This document shows positions 8,349 through 17,617 of a stretch of 64,000 nt of DNA, in pieces (position 1 is the stretch's first letter; every line of letters starts with the position of its first letter). The notes under the pieces were generated by a model, which had not been told where the DNA came from, did not search any database, and was given only the letters and a program-made list of their open reading frames with translations. The stretch comes from Rossellomorea vietnamensis (GTDB lineage: Bacteria; Bacillota; Bacilli; Bacillales; Bacillaceae_B): NCBI RefSeq assembly GCF_008180415.1, contig NZ_VTEI01000009.1:1-64000 (forward strand), given 5' to 3'. The position numbers and the translations under genes are program-made.

Positions 8349-9563
8349 ATGAGAATTAATCATAATATCGCTGCGTTAAACACGTACCGTCAGTTGGGTA
8401 ATGCAAACAATGCACAACAAAGTTCAATGGAGAAACTATCTTCAGGTCTTCGTATCAATAGTGCGAAAGATGACGCTGCTGGCCTAGCAATTTCTGAAAA
8501 AATGCGTGCACAGGTACGTGGTTTAGATCAAGCTTCATCTAATGCTCAAGATGCTAACTCATTAATTCAAACAGCAGAAGGAGCTCTAAACGAAACAACA
8601 GACATTCTGCAACGTATGCGTGAATTAGCTGTACAAGCAGGAAATGATACAAATACAACCAATGACCGTGAAGAAATTCAAAAAGAAGTTAACCAATTAA
8701 CTTCTGAAATCAACCGTATTGGTAATACTACTGAGTTTAATACTCAAAAGTTACTCAATGGTTCGAAGGATGCTGGTGCAGATGCTGTTGCTGCTACTCA
8801 AGTTGATGTTGGTGGCCTAACGTTTGATACTACAGGTGGAGCTCTTGAAGGATATACTTTTAAACTAGGTACTGTAGCTGACGGTACTAATGAATCTGCA
8901 TCTGTAGACACAACGAATAAAACTATTACAGTTAATGGGGATTTCACTACCTCGGGTACATTTGCTGTTGCAGCAGATGTAGAAACTGCTATAAATGATG
9001 CATTAGAGGGCGAAGGGATTACTCAAACTGTAGATGTAGGGGGAACAGCTGAAGTAACTTCAACTGGTGCAGAATCTGCTACTGTTAGTGGTGGAGTAGA
9101 TGCAGGTGCTTCTCTTCAATTCCAAATCGGTGCTAACGAAAATCAAAGCCTAACATTAGATATCTCTGATATGAGGGCTGCGAATTTAAATCTTACAAGA
9201 GATGGTACTGATGCTAAATTCGCTGTTACAGATGGTACAAGTAATGATGTTAAGGAAATGGCTCTTGATGTAACATCACACGCTAGTGCAGCGGATGCTG
9301 TAACAAAAATTCAAAATGCTATTGATACAGTTTCAGGTGAACGTTCTAAACTTGGTGCAACTCAAAACCGTTTAGACCACACTATCAATAACTTAAGCAC
9401 ATCTTCTGAGAACCTAACTGCTGCGGAATCTCGTATCCGTGATGTAGACATGGCGAAAGAAATGATGAATCAAACTAAGAATTCTATTCTTGGCCAAGCT
9501 GCTCAAGCTATGCTTGCTCAAGCTAACCAGCAGCCACAAGGAGTTCTTCAACTTCTACGTTAA
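8349..9563 (+). CDS. hag: Flagellin (filament protein)
   Basis: 404 residues, about 100 more than B. subtilis Hag. The conserved ends are intact: MRINHNIAALNTYRQLGNAN with SSGLRINSAKDDAAGLAISE at the N-terminus, and SRIRDVDMAKEMMNQTKNSI with a QPQGVLQLLR end at the C-terminus. The middle (about 130-315) is a Thr/Ala/Gly-rich surface domain that accounts for the extra length. Codons are more A/T-ending than in the neighbours, as in highly expressed Bacillus genes. It is regulated by sigma-D and by CsrA, and a strong terminator follows. Confidence 0.97.
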   Translation: MRINHNIAALNTYRQLGNANNAQQSSMEKLSSGLRINSAKDDAAGLAISEKMRAQVRGLDQASSNAQDANSLIQTAEGALNETTDILQRMRELAVQAGNDTNTTNDREEIQKEVNQLTSEINRIGNTTEFNTQKLLNGSKDAGADAVAATQVDVGGLTFDTTGGALEGYTFKLGTVADGTNESASVDTTNKTITVNGDFTTSGTFAVAADVETAINDALEGEGITQTVDVGGTAEVTSTGAESATVSGGVDAGASLQFQIGANENQSLTLDISDMRAANLNLTRDGTDAKFAVTDGTSNDVKEMALDVTSHASAADAVTKIQNAIDTVSGERSKLGATQNRLDHTINNLSTSSENLTAAESRIRDVDMAKEMMNQTKNSILGQAAQAMLAQANQQPQGVLQLLR

Positions 9564-9580
9564 TTTTCATAACTCTTCAG

Positions 9581-9615
9581 GAGACTCTAGTTTGTTTTAC
9601 TAGGGTCTCTTTTTG
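9581..9615 (+). terminator. Terminator of hag
   Basis: GAGACTCTAGT (9581-9591) pairs with ACTAGGGTCTC (9599-9609), with one mismatch, followed by T5. Confidence 0.9.
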
Positions 9616-10083
9616 CTTGAAAGTATTTGATTAGATTTTGGAGCTTTTTTCACTCCGGTAATAAGGGAAGCCACCCTTGTAAATAACTGTAACCAGGCAA
9701 GGCAAAAGCAAAAGAGTAATACATTATACAATATATAGATTTAAGTAAATGTCACAATTCCTCCTAGAAAATTGGTGAAACTTCTTCTTTCATAAATTCT
9801 TCTGAGCTTCTTGTTAGACAAATTTACTACTTCTCTCCCTCTCAAAAACACCACTAAAACCTTCTTTCCATTGTTTTTTCGACTGAATTTTTACAGATCA
9901 CCTTTATCATATTTAGATTCCTGTTATAATTCAAATCAGTATGGCTACTGTATAGATTTTTGTATGACAATCAAAGTAAAAAGAAATAATTTTCCTTTAT
10001 AAAAGAGTGCTGGGGGAAAGAGTACAGATTTATACTAGTTAATAAAGTTATGATCATAAGAATAAAGATTAGGAAGTGAAAAT
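9616..10083. other. Gene-free stretch between hag and the methyltransferase
   Basis: AT-rich DNA without a supported gene. A 63-codon frame at 9811-10002 has no family likeness and no good start signal. A short folded segment around 9640-9715 (GGAGC...CACTCC hairpin, then GGCAAGGCAAAAGC) looks structured but does not complete any riboswitch I know. Confidence 0.5.
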
Positions 10084-10950
10084 ATGTCATCTCAAGAGAA
10101 AGATAAATTAGGTCAGTTCATACCCTTACATTACCATTATCAAATGCTGTCTGATCGTGATAGAGTCCAGGCATTTAAGATGGCAATTGAACGGATTGTT
10201 AAACCAGGACATAGAGTGGTCGAGTTAGGAAGCGGTACTGGGGTATTATCCTTTTTCGCAGCAAAGCAAGGCGCGCAAGTTCAATCTATTGAATTCAATT
10301 CTGCCCTAGTAGAAAGAAGCAGAGTCTTGATAGAACAAAACGGGATGGGAGAACGCGTAGAGGTGATCGAAGCAGATGCATCCTTATGGGTTCCGTCAGA
10401 GCCAGTCGATGTAGTAGTTTGTGAAATGTTACATAGTGCTCTTTTGCGTGAAAAACAGGTCGAGGTAATTGAAGCCTTTCGAAAAAATCACAAAGAAAAA
10501 TTCGGTGAAATTCCCATCATGATTCCTTCGGCAACCTTGCTCGGTGTCCAGCCTGTATTGCAGGAATATTCCTTCGAAGGTTATCATGCTCCGGTGCCGC
10601 TCTTTCAATCACCGTATACTCTTTCACCGGAAACGCAGGATGTTCATAACCCTGAAGTGTATCACATTATTGATTATGATCATGCAGAAGTGGAAGTTTA
10701 TTCGTGTCATGCTTCATTTTCCTTTCAACGAGAGGCTGAGTTTAATGCCTTCCGGTTTATTACAAAGAACCTGCTAGCCAGTGGGCCGCAGGGTGAGGAT
10801 ATGGTTGATTGGCATAATCAATATCTGATTTTTCCTACTGAAAAGGAAATTTCGGTTAAGGCGGGACAAACAGTTTCAATCTCCTTTTCATACACCCCTG
10901 GCGATTCAATTGAAGTATTATCTCAATCTCTTAAGGTTTCTGTTCTTTAA
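10084..10950 (+). CDS. SAM-dependent methyltransferase with PRMT-like architecture
   Basis: 288 residues. Motif I VVELGSGTGVLSFFAAKQGA (about 44-63) is very close to the SAM loop of protein arginine methyltransferases. VDVVVCEMLHSALLREKQ (about 116-133) has two acidic residues spaced as in the PRMT double-E loop. The C-terminal half is beta-rich like the PRMT barrel, with DWHNQYLIFP then ISVKAGQ near residues 240-260, resembling the PRMT THW loop and following strands. What is seen is a class I methyltransferase; the PRMT link is inference. It lies alone between hag and flaG, each with its own terminator or promoter. Flagellin or another flagellar protein is a possible substrate. Confidence 0.75.
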   Translation: MSSQEKDKLGQFIPLHYHYQMLSDRDRVQAFKMAIERIVKPGHRVVELGSGTGVLSFFAAKQGAQVQSIEFNSALVERSRVLIEQNGMGERVEVIEADASLWVPSEPVDVVVCEMLHSALLREKQVEVIEAFRKNHKEKFGEIPIMIPSATLLGVQPVLQEYSFEGYHAPVPLFQSPYTLSPETQDVHNPEVYHIIDYDHAEVEVYSCHASFSFQREAEFNAFRFITKNLLASGPQGEDMVDWHNQYLIFPTEKEISVKAGQTVSISFSYTPGDSIEVLSQSLKVSVL

Positions 10951-11028
10951 AAAGGCCTTTAAGCAGTTCTGCTCAATCTAACGAGTATTTTAGCTAATTA
11001 ATCCTAACCTAACTAACTGTAACTATTA

Positions 11029-11060
11029 AGAGACTCCAGTTCGCTGGTGTCTCTTTGTCG
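11029..11060 (+). terminator. Terminator before the flaG operon
   Basis: AGAGACTCCAG (11029-11039), loop TTCG, CTGGTGTCTCT (11044-11054), then T-rich bases. It should end transcription of the methyltransferase gene. Confidence 0.82.
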
Positions 11061-11094
11061 TTCGCAAAATGCTTCACGAAACGTTCCCATAAAC

Positions 11095-11122
11095 TAAACA
11101 TTTCTGTTTCTCCAACCGATAT
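11095..11122 (+). promoter_or_regulatory. Sigma-D promoter of flaG-fliD-fliS-fliT
   Basis: TAAA at 11095-11098, a 16-base spacer, ACCGATAT at 11115-11122 (consensus GCCGATAT). It lies 30 bases before flaG. Confidence 0.85.
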
Positions 11123-11152
11123 AACTCATATAACTCATAGGAGGATCAGAAC

Positions 11153-11512
11153 ATGATCGAAAAAGTGACAGGTGGTTCATCGGCTTTTCAATCAATATCT
11201 ACTAGACAAAGCAGTGAAACGAAGGAAATAGACAAAATACATAGAGTGCAGGATAAACAACAAGAATCTCCTCCCCAAGAACCTGTCACAAAAGAGAAAG
11301 TGGAAGAAGTCGTTAATGGAGTGAATGATTTCTTAGAAGCTTCTAATACTTCTGTTCAATTTCAATTTCATGAAAAGTTAAAAGAGTACTATGTAACAAT
11401 TGTAGATAATAATTCAAAAGAGGTCGTCCGTGAAATTCCTGCGAAGAAAATGTTGGATATGTATGCGGCGATGACTGAATATATAGGATTAATGGTAGAC
11501 AAGAAGATTTAG
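11153..11512 (+). CDS. flaG: FlaG family flagellar protein
   Basis: 119 residues with the FlaG core FQFHEKLKEYYVTIVDNNSK then EVVREIPAKKMLDMYAAM near the C-terminus and a polar, probably disordered first half. FlaG proteins affect filament length or cap assembly; the mechanism is poorly known. AGGAGG at 11140-11145 supports the start. It is the first gene of the operon with fliD, as in B. subtilis (yvyC). Confidence 0.92.
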   Translation: MIEKVTGGSSAFQSISTRQSSETKEIDKIHRVQDKQQESPPQEPVTKEKVEEVVNGVNDFLEASNTSVQFQFHEKLKEYYVTIVDNNSKEVVREIPAKKMLDMYAAMTEYIGLMVDKKI

Positions 11513-11527
11513 AGATGAGGTGGCACT

Positions 11528-13084
11528 ATGAGTGATATGCGTGTAGGTGGTTTGGCATCAGGAATGGATACCGATCAAATCATTAAGGATTTAATGAAGG
11601 CGGAAAAGTTGCCTTTGGATAAAATGGAACAGAAGAAAACTTATACGGAATGGCAGAGAGATGACTATCGGGAGATCAATAAAGAGCTGTTTGATTTTAG
11701 TAACTCGATTTTTGATGGTGTTATGAAGCAGAGTACTTATACACAGAAAACGGTGAATGTATCCGATCCTAATGCTGTTTCTGTTAAAAATATTAGTTCT
11801 GCTTCTGATTTCACCGGGAGCATTAAGGTTAACCGGTTGGCAACTGCTGCGACAATGTTTGGTTCTGGCCAAATCACAGACCCGGATGAACCTGAAAAGC
11901 CAGCCAGTCCTTCCGCAAAGCTTAGTGACTTATTTGGGATAACCGAAGACCAGTCAATTACAATAAAGGCTGTCAACAAGGAAGGAATCCTGGAAGGGAA
12001 AACTTTAACCCTTACAGAAGATATGACACTACAGGGTATGATTAATAAAATCAACTCTAAAACTGGAGTAGCTATGTTTTATGATCCTCATGAAAAAGTC
12101 ATGTCGGTAACGGCTAAGAATACCGGAAGCAATGAGAACGGACCGGAAATTGAATTTTCGGAAGGATTCCTGACTACCCATCTGAAGCTGGATACTACGA
12201 ATGTGATAGCAGCTGCAGCTGATGCGGATGGTAATGCAGAAACAGAGGGCAAAAGGGGTTCACTTGGAGAAAATGCATCTTTCATGTATAACGGCTTAAC
12301 GACAGAAAGAGCCTCAAACACATTTCAGATTAACGGTTTTGAACTTTCACTTAAAGAGGCAAATCGCGATAAAACAATCACCTTCAGCTCTGCACCGGAC
12401 ACAGATAAAGTTCTAGAAAAAATTGTCAAATTCGTCGATGACTACAATAAACTCATCGAAAAAGTAAACGGTGAAATCGGGGAGAAAAAGTTCCGTGACT
12501 TCCAACCGTTATCGGCTGAACAGAAAGAAGCGATGGAAGAAAAGGAAATCGAGTTATGGGAAGAGAAGGCCCGCAGCGGCACCCTTCGTAATGACTCTGT
12601 GCTTTCTTCTGCTATGAATAAAATGCGGACAGACTTGTATACTCCGATTTCAGGGGGAACATCAGAGACGAATCAACTCGCTCAAATCGGTATTAAAACA
12701 TCAAGCAATTACCTGGACCGAGGCAAATTGATCATTGATGAAAACAAGCTGAAAGAAGCCATTTCAAAAGATCCAAATGCGATCTATGAGCTTTTTGCCA
12801 AGAATGGAGAAGCGACAGGTGAAAAAGGGATCGCCCGCCGCTTAAGAGACACGATTGGTTCCACAATGGACAGTATTGAGCAGAAGGCAGGAAAGCTTAC
12901 AAGCACAAATTCAACTTTTACATTGGGCAGAAATCTCGACAGCATCAATAATCAGATGAGCCGCTTCCAAGATCGTCTGGGACAAATAGAAGACCGCTAC
13001 TGGCGCCAATTCACGGCGATGGAAAAAGCCATCCAGCAGGCAAATTCTCAATCATCGTACTTAATGCAGCAATTTAGTATGTAA
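11528..13084 (+). CDS. fliD: FliD, filament cap protein
   Basis: 518 residues. The N-terminus MRVGGLASGMDTDQIIKDLM is diagnostic for FliD, and the C-terminal helical segment (FTAMEKAIQQANSQSSYLMQ) forms the legs of the cap. The cap sits at the tip of the filament and folds incoming flagellin. The central region is the variable, surface-exposed part. FliS and FliT genes follow directly. Confidence 0.96.
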   Translation: MSDMRVGGLASGMDTDQIIKDLMKAEKLPLDKMEQKKTYTEWQRDDYREINKELFDFSNSIFDGVMKQSTYTQKTVNVSDPNAVSVKNISSASDFTGSIKVNRLATAATMFGSGQITDPDEPEKPASPSAKLSDLFGITEDQSITIKAVNKEGILEGKTLTLTEDMTLQGMINKINSKTGVAMFYDPHEKVMSVTAKNTGSNENGPEIEFSEGFLTTHLKLDTTNVIAAAADADGNAETEGKRGSLGENASFMYNGLTTERASNTFQINGFELSLKEANRDKTITFSSAPDTDKVLEKIVKFVDDYNKLIEKVNGEIGEKKFRDFQPLSAEQKEAMEEKEIELWEEKARSGTLRNDSVLSSAMNKMRTDLYTPISGGTSETNQLAQIGIKTSSNYLDRGKLIIDENKLKEAISKDPNAIYELFAKNGEATGEKGIARRLRDTIGSTMDSIEQKAGKLTSTNSTFTLGRNLDSINNQMSRFQDRLGQIEDRYWRQFTAMEKAIQQANSQSSYLMQQFSM

Positions 13085-13105
13085 ATCAACTAAAGGAGTG
13101 TCATT

Positions 13106-13510
13106 ATGGCAATCAACAATCCTTATAAAGCCTATCAAAATAACTCAGTAACAACAGCATCACCAGGGGAATTGACCCTGATGCTTTATAACGGAAGCTT
13201 AAAGTTTATCCATATCGCCCAAAAAGCCATTCAGGATAAAAATGTGGAAGTGAAAAACACCAACATCCAAAAGGCCCAGGCTATTGTACAGGAACTGATG
13301 GTGACGCTGAATATGGATATCCCTATGTCCAAAAACATCCTGTCACTTTATGACTACATCAACCGCCGCTTAATGGAAGCCAATATTAAGAGTGACGTCG
13401 CTATTCTTGATGAAGCGGAAGGTATGCTGACGGAACTGCGTGACACATGGAAACAGGCTATCCAGATTAACCGCCAGCAGCAGCACGGCGGCCAGCGTGA
13501 CCAGGCGTAA
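13106..13510 (+). CDS. fliS: FliS, flagellin export chaperone
   Basis: 134 residues with the FliS pattern NPYKAYQNNSVTTASPGELT followed by LMLYNGSLKFIHIAQKAI. It binds the C-terminus of flagellin in the cytoplasm and prevents early polymerisation. AAAGGAGTG at 13092-13100 is the ribosome binding site. The stop overlaps the fliT start by one base. Confidence 0.95.
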   Translation: MAINNPYKAYQNNSVTTASPGELTLMLYNGSLKFIHIAQKAIQDKNVEVKNTNIQKAQAIVQELMVTLNMDIPMSKNILSLYDYINRRLMEANIKSDVAILDEAEGMLTELRDTWKQAIQINRQQQHGGQRDQA

Positions 13511-13857
13511 TGAGTAAGGTTCAAGAGTGCTGCATCATCACAGAGAAGCTGGTAAAGCTGGTAAAAAGCCCATATGAGACGCAGCGTGATGAGGTTATAG
13601 CTGAAGTAGAATCCTTATTGAAGCAACGGCAGGCAGTCATGGCCGACATGAAAGGGCCTTACTCAGAAGAAGAGAAGAAGCTGGGGAAGCAGATACTAGT
13701 TTGGAATTCGGAAATCGAAAGAGGCCTTGCGAATTTACGAAATGATATCAAGCGGAACATGAACAACGTGGCTAAAAAGAAAACCTCAGCCAAGAAGTAT
13801 ACGAACCCATATGAATCCATGCAGTTCGACGGCATGTTTTACGATAAAAAGAAATGA
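13510..13857 (+). CDS. fliT: FliT, export chaperone for FliD
   Basis: 115 residues, close to B. subtilis FliT. It is helical and charged, with a lysine-rich C-terminus (KKKTSAKKYTNPYESMQ). Sequence identity across this family is low, so the call depends mainly on size, helix pattern and the fliD-fliS-fliT order. The start overlaps fliS by one base and the stop overlaps the next gene by 4 (ATGA), so all are translated together. Confidence 0.82.
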   Translation: MSKVQECCIITEKLVKLVKSPYETQRDEVIAEVESLLKQRQAVMADMKGPYSEEEKKLGKQILVWNSEIERGLANLRNDIKRNMNNVAKKKTSAKKYTNPYESMQFDGMFYDKKK

Positions 13858-14261
13858 GTGATTCTTTGACTAACAAGGTGATACTAGACGAAACACAGCA
13901 TACGTTCGTTGGGGAGTATAGCGAGATGCTTTCTACCATTGAAGAAGCATTCCATTATGTAATCGCCAGCTTTGAGGACTACGAAAAAACAGAAGGGGAC
14001 ACCATTCTTACAGACATCTTCCAAGCACTTGCTCAAATCGCTGAGAGCAATACCCTTTTAAAGAGTCTGTTCACAGACCAGCCTTTAATCACAGCGGCAA
14101 TCAATCAGTATGAAGAAGTTACGAATGAAGCAATGAAGCTCGACGGCAGTTTCGCTGATCAGAATTTGAAAGAAACGGTGATTAAAGAAAACCTATATCC
14201 AGCTTTTGCTGCTTGGCACGGAGAAGTAAGAAGAGAGCTTGATCCATATACGAACAGTTAA
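13854..14261 (+). CDS. Unknown protein, last gene of the fliD operon
   Basis: 135 residues, acidic and predicted mostly helical, with no membrane segment or signal peptide. It begins MSDSLTNKVILDETQHTFVG. I do not recognise the family. The ATGA overlap with fliT and a terminator directly after it show that it belongs to the flagellar operon. A small chaperone-like partner for an exported flagellar protein is possible, but nothing in the sequence proves it. Confidence 0.75.
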   Translation: MSDSLTNKVILDETQHTFVGEYSEMLSTIEEAFHYVIASFEDYEKTEGDTILTDIFQALAQIAESNTLLKSLFTDQPLITAAINQYEEVTNEAMKLDGSFADQNLKETVIKENLYPAFAAWHGEVRRELDPYTNS

Positions 14262-14288
14262 AGACGCAGAAGACTGCGTCTTTTTTTA
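14262..14288 (+). terminator. Terminator of the fliD operon
   Basis: GACGCAG (14263-14269) pairs with CTGCGTC (14274-14280), followed by T7. Confidence 0.92.
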
Positions 14289-14429
14289 TGAATAGGCATA
14301 AAGGCTATAGAAGAAACGTTTTGGTACTGTGGCCGTGCAGTCCTTAATAGCTTTAAGACTCTTCATTAACAGGTCTGTTGTCCGGCAGCAAAAAGATGCA
14401 GAGGTTTGCTTAAACTGATAGTCTTCGTA

Positions 14430-14798
14430 CTAAGGAGTATTCATACCCAGCCGCTGTATAATGATGAAGGGTATGAATATCGAAAAGCAATACACATATA
14501 AGAAAACAATTTTATGGTAGTAATGTTGTGTGGGACCTTCATCTGAAGGATCAAACTTTAACCAGCCCATGAGTCCGACAATAACTAATATACTTCCATA
14601 GATTAAAGCACCCGTCTCGATTTGAAAGGTCTCTGTATCAATCACAAATTTAATATAATAGATTAAAAACAAAGCTAACAAGCCAAGGAAATATATTCTA
14701 AAAATAGTGAATAGCAACTTAAGGCGAGTAGAAAAAATATACCCAAATAGTACATATGATAAAATGAAGCCAGCAAATTCTACCCAATAGATCTTCAT
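14430..14798 (-). CDS. Small membrane protein of unknown function
   Basis: 122 residues with four hydrophobic segments (about 5-20, 30-50, 64-80 and 95-115) and a short loop FDPSDEGPTQHYYHK. AAGGTGGGAAA lies just upstream of the ATG at 14798. The family is unknown. It stands alone between two convergent or bidirectional terminators, between the flagellar operon and the c-di-GMP gene. Confidence 0.6.
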   Translation of the reverse strand: MKIYWVEFAGFILSYVLFGYIFSTRLKLLFTIFRIYFLGLLALFLIYYIKFVIDTETFQIETGALIYGSILVIVGLMGWLKFDPSDEGPTQHYYHKIVFLYVYCFSIFIPFIIIQRLGMNTP

Positions 14799-14895
14799 GA
14801 TCGTTTCCCACCTTACAACAAGCTGTTTACCTAATAGTGAATAATCTAGGTCTGCCTATTTATAAAAGTTTAATACTGCTTTACTCTTCTACTGT

Positions 14896-14934
14896 AAGAG
14901 ACCTTTCGCCCTACTGGGGAAAGGTCTCTTTTAG
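14896..14934. terminator. Bidirectional terminator after the c-di-GMP gene
   Basis: AAGAGACCTTTC (14896-14907) pairs perfectly with GAAAGGTCTCTT (14919-14930), with T or A runs on either side. On the minus strand it ends the 14998-17553 gene. Confidence 0.85.
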
Positions 14935-14997
14935 CTTACAGCCATGTGGAGTTGTGCGGGGGGAACGGAATTAAAACAGCCGCGAAAGAGTACTCTC

Positions 14998-17553
14998 TCA
15001 ATGCTTCCCATCCTCCAAAAAAGAAAACAAATCCTTTTCTATCAATCCAGTATTCTCAGGAACACCGTCTCTCTTGAAAGCCAAAGAGAGTGCATTCAAG
15101 GACACGGTCAGAGATTCTCTTTCTGTCTCCGTCATTTGAAACTCCACTCCATATCGGCAGAACTCTTCGTCGGCTTCCTCTTTCCAAACCACTTTTCCTA
15201 TGAGTGTGATCTCTTCTCCAAGTATTTTCAGGGAGAAATGCAGCAAGATGTCACGGTTTTCGGGAAATTGGATATGAGAGATGAACGCCAAGCCGCCTGG
15301 ACCTATGTTGGTGATAGGAATTCGAGTTTTGCCAGTCGTGACTGTCCTTTTATTCATACTGGAGATCGTCACATACCCCTGCAGCGGAACAGGAGGCTGG
15401 ATTCGGAAGTGACGGCGCCTTTCATGAGGAACATTTTTATTAACTGCTGAGAGGGGCTTGATGGTTTTGCCCTTCAGGATGGTTTCGAGTTCTGCACCTG
15501 GCACCGGCCTGCTGTAGATGTAGCCCTGTATCAAATGACACTGGATGTCATTAAGGACTTCTAGTTGTTCTTTCGTTTCGATTCCCTCGATTGTGGTTGA
15601 CATATTTAAGTCAGCAGAGAGGTTTGCCAGGTTCTTGATGATGGCCCTGCTTTTCGGATCATGAGCCAGGCTCTTCGTGTATGAGCGGTCAATTTTAATC
15701 CCATCGACGGTCAGGTCCTTCAGATAAGCGAATGATGTGTATCCTGTTCCAAAATCGTCAATGAGGATTTTCATTCCGCTTTCTCTCAATTCTTCTATGG
15801 TCTGCTTGACGACCAGAGCTTGCTGAAGAAAGACGGCTTCCGTGATTTCCAGCTTGATAAGTGTTGGCGGGATATCATATTTTTCCAAAACGGAGAGGAA
15901 GCTGGTTTTTAAGTCTTTGACAAGAAAGTGCTGTGGAGAAAGGTTGATTGAAATCGGTACAAGGGGAATACCCCGCTTTCTCCATTCTTGAAGAGTTTGG
16001 CAGGCTTTTTCAAGTACCCATTCGCCTACCTGGACGATAAAACCATTTTCTTCCGCATAAGGAATGAAGTCATTGGGTGAAACGATTCCCCATTCGGGAT
16101 GCTCCCAGCGCAGAAGTGCTTCTGCTCCAACTATTTGATTCAGGCGGGAATCGACTTGCGGCTGAAAGAAAAGCTGCAGTTCCTCCTTCATCAGGGCAAG
16201 CCTGAAGTCTTTTTCCAAGACAAAACGTTTGTAGGCATCAATACTGTTTTCCGGAGAAAAGATTTGAAAAGAGTTTCTGCCATTTTCTTTTGCCCTGTTC
16301 ATTGCAGCGATACTATTTTGAAACAGATCGGTGATTCCGTTCGAATCGGATGGATAGAGGCTGACGCCAACCGATATCGTCAGCAGCAGTTCAAATTCCT
16401 TGATTTCATAAGGCTCTTTCAGACAATCGATGACCTCTTTGCACAAGCTGGAGACATTGGTCAAATTACCAAAGTCCTTTAGTAACACCACAAAGTCATC
16501 ATTCGAAAATCGCGAGACGAAAATTCCTCTTTCCTGAAACCTTTTCAGTCTGCGCGCGGCCTCTTCCAAAATTGCATCTCCTATAACAGGACCCAATGTT
16601 TCGTTCATATATTTAAAACGGTTAAGATCGATATAAATCATGGCGAATTCCACATTCTCTTTGATGAGTGAGGTCATTTCCGTTTCAAGAGTCTTCCGGT
16701 TAGGCAGGGCGGTCAGTGAATCATGGTGAAGAAGATGCTTTACCCGGTCTCCCAGTTCTTTATCCTTGGTGATATCGGTGATGATGCCGTGATAGCGGAT
16801 GATCCTGTTGTGATCATCTAGGATTGGAATGATCTTATCGTTTACCCATTTCATTTTTCCTGAAGGGGTGATGATTCGGTAATGATGGCAGATGGTTTTC
16901 CCTTGTTTTAAAGGCTTTCGGTCTTCATCAAACTTCTTTCGGTCATTTATGTAGACTAAATTTCTCCATTTGGTTTTTCCTTTTATAAATTCCTCTGCTT
17001 CGGTTTCGGCAATGAAGTTAATTCCCTGGGTGCAGAAGGTTATGGACTTTGTAAGGTTGTCATAGGACCAAATCGCTGCCTCCAGAGCTTGCGAAACCTG
17101 TTCCATTTCCTCCTCTTTCGTCTCGAGTGCGGACTGGAGGGCTGCTTTGTCTGATACTTCATGGATGATTGCATAAACCCCTGCTGTTTCTGTGTTCTCC
17201 TTAATAGGGATATAGGTAATGTCTATGTCTAAAAGATATCCATCTTTATGGTAAGCCTGGGAAGAAAAGTTCTCTATATTTCCATTCAACGCAGATTGAA
17301 AGTGCCTCCTTACCTGGTCTTTCAACCCATCTGGAGTATAGTCGGTAAGAGACGGGGGCTGATCAGGCAAGTGATGTCCGGTTATACAGGTAGTGGCTTT
17401 ATTGATATTTAATAAATTCCCATTGTAATCAAAATGCAAAATGATGTCGGGTGAATGCTCAAAAAGAAGCTTGAAATATTCCAGTTCTGTTAAATTTGAA
17501 TTCTTATGTACGGACTGGTTATTCATTTGAAGGGAATTTAGCAAAGTTGACAA
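14998..17553 (-). CDS. PAS-PAS-GGDEF-EAL-PilZ protein, probable c-di-GMP phosphodiesterase
   Basis: A cytoplasmic multi-domain signalling protein. Two PAS-like domains (about 15-145 and 160-280) are followed by a GGDEF domain (about 295-445) whose active-site motif is degenerate (RFSNDDF instead of GGDEF), so cyclase activity is unlikely. The EAL domain (about 460-710) keeps AEALLRW, LEITE, IDDFGTGYTS and EGIET, so hydrolysis of c-di-GMP is likely. A C-terminal PilZ domain (about 730-845) has RRRHFRIQ, but NIGPGG in place of D/NxSxxG. The frame is open from ATG 17577, but AAAGGAG lies 7 bases before TTG 17553, the better start (851 residues). Its place beside flagellar genes suggests control of motility. 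Confidence 0.9.
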   Translation of the reverse strand: MSTLLNSLQMNNQSVHKNSNLTELEYFKLLFEHSPDIILHFDYNGNLLNINKATTCITGHHLPDQPPSLTDYTPDGLKDQVRRHFQSALNGNIENFSSQAYHKDGYLLDIDITYIPIKENTETAGVYAIIHEVSDKAALQSALETKEEEMEQVSQALEAAIWSYDNLTKSITFCTQGINFIAETEAEEFIKGKTKWRNLVYINDRKKFDEDRKPLKQGKTICHHYRIITPSGKMKWVNDKIIPILDDHNRIIRYHGIITDITKDKELGDRVKHLLHHDSLTALPNRKTLETEMTSLIKENVEFAMIYIDLNRFKYMNETLGPVIGDAILEEAARRLKRFQERGIFVSRFSNDDFVVLLKDFGNLTNVSSLCKEVIDCLKEPYEIKEFELLLTISVGVSLYPSDSNGITDLFQNSIAAMNRAKENGRNSFQIFSPENSIDAYKRFVLEKDFRLALMKEELQLFFQPQVDSRLNQIVGAEALLRWEHPEWGIVSPNDFIPYAEENGFIVQVGEWVLEKACQTLQEWRKRGIPLVPISINLSPQHFLVKDLKTSFLSVLEKYDIPPTLIKLEITEAVFLQQALVVKQTIEELRESGMKILIDDFGTGYTSFAYLKDLTVDGIKIDRSYTKSLAHDPKSRAIIKNLANLSADLNMSTTIEGIETKEQLEVLNDIQCHLIQGYIYSRPVPGAELETILKGKTIKPLSAVNKNVPHERRRHFRIQPPVPLQGYVTISSMNKRTVTTGKTRIPITNIGPGGLAFISHIQFPENRDILLHFSLKILGEEITLIGKVVWKEEADEEFCRYGVEFQMTETERESLTVSLNALSLAFKRDGVPENTGLIEKDLFSFLEDGKH

Positions 17554-17588
17554 GATACCACTCCTTTGGGAAAACATGCTGTATATCT

Positions 17589-17617
17589 AGTATAAAAGTA
17601 CCAATAGAGTACAGCAA
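17589..17617 (-). promoter_or_regulatory. Sigma-A promoter of the c-di-GMP gene
   Basis: On the minus strand, TTGCTG (17617-17612), a 17-base spacer, then TATACT (17594-17589), placed about 36 bases before the TTG start. Confidence 0.75.

Noticed and set aside
9640..9715. c-di-GMP (GEMM) riboswitch
   Set aside because: CACTCCGGTA resembles one GEMM block, but the other conserved blocks and the two-helix layout are missing, and a terminator precedes it.
9811..10002. 63-codon gene between hag and the methyltransferase
   Set aside because: No ribosome binding site, skewed composition and no likeness to any family.
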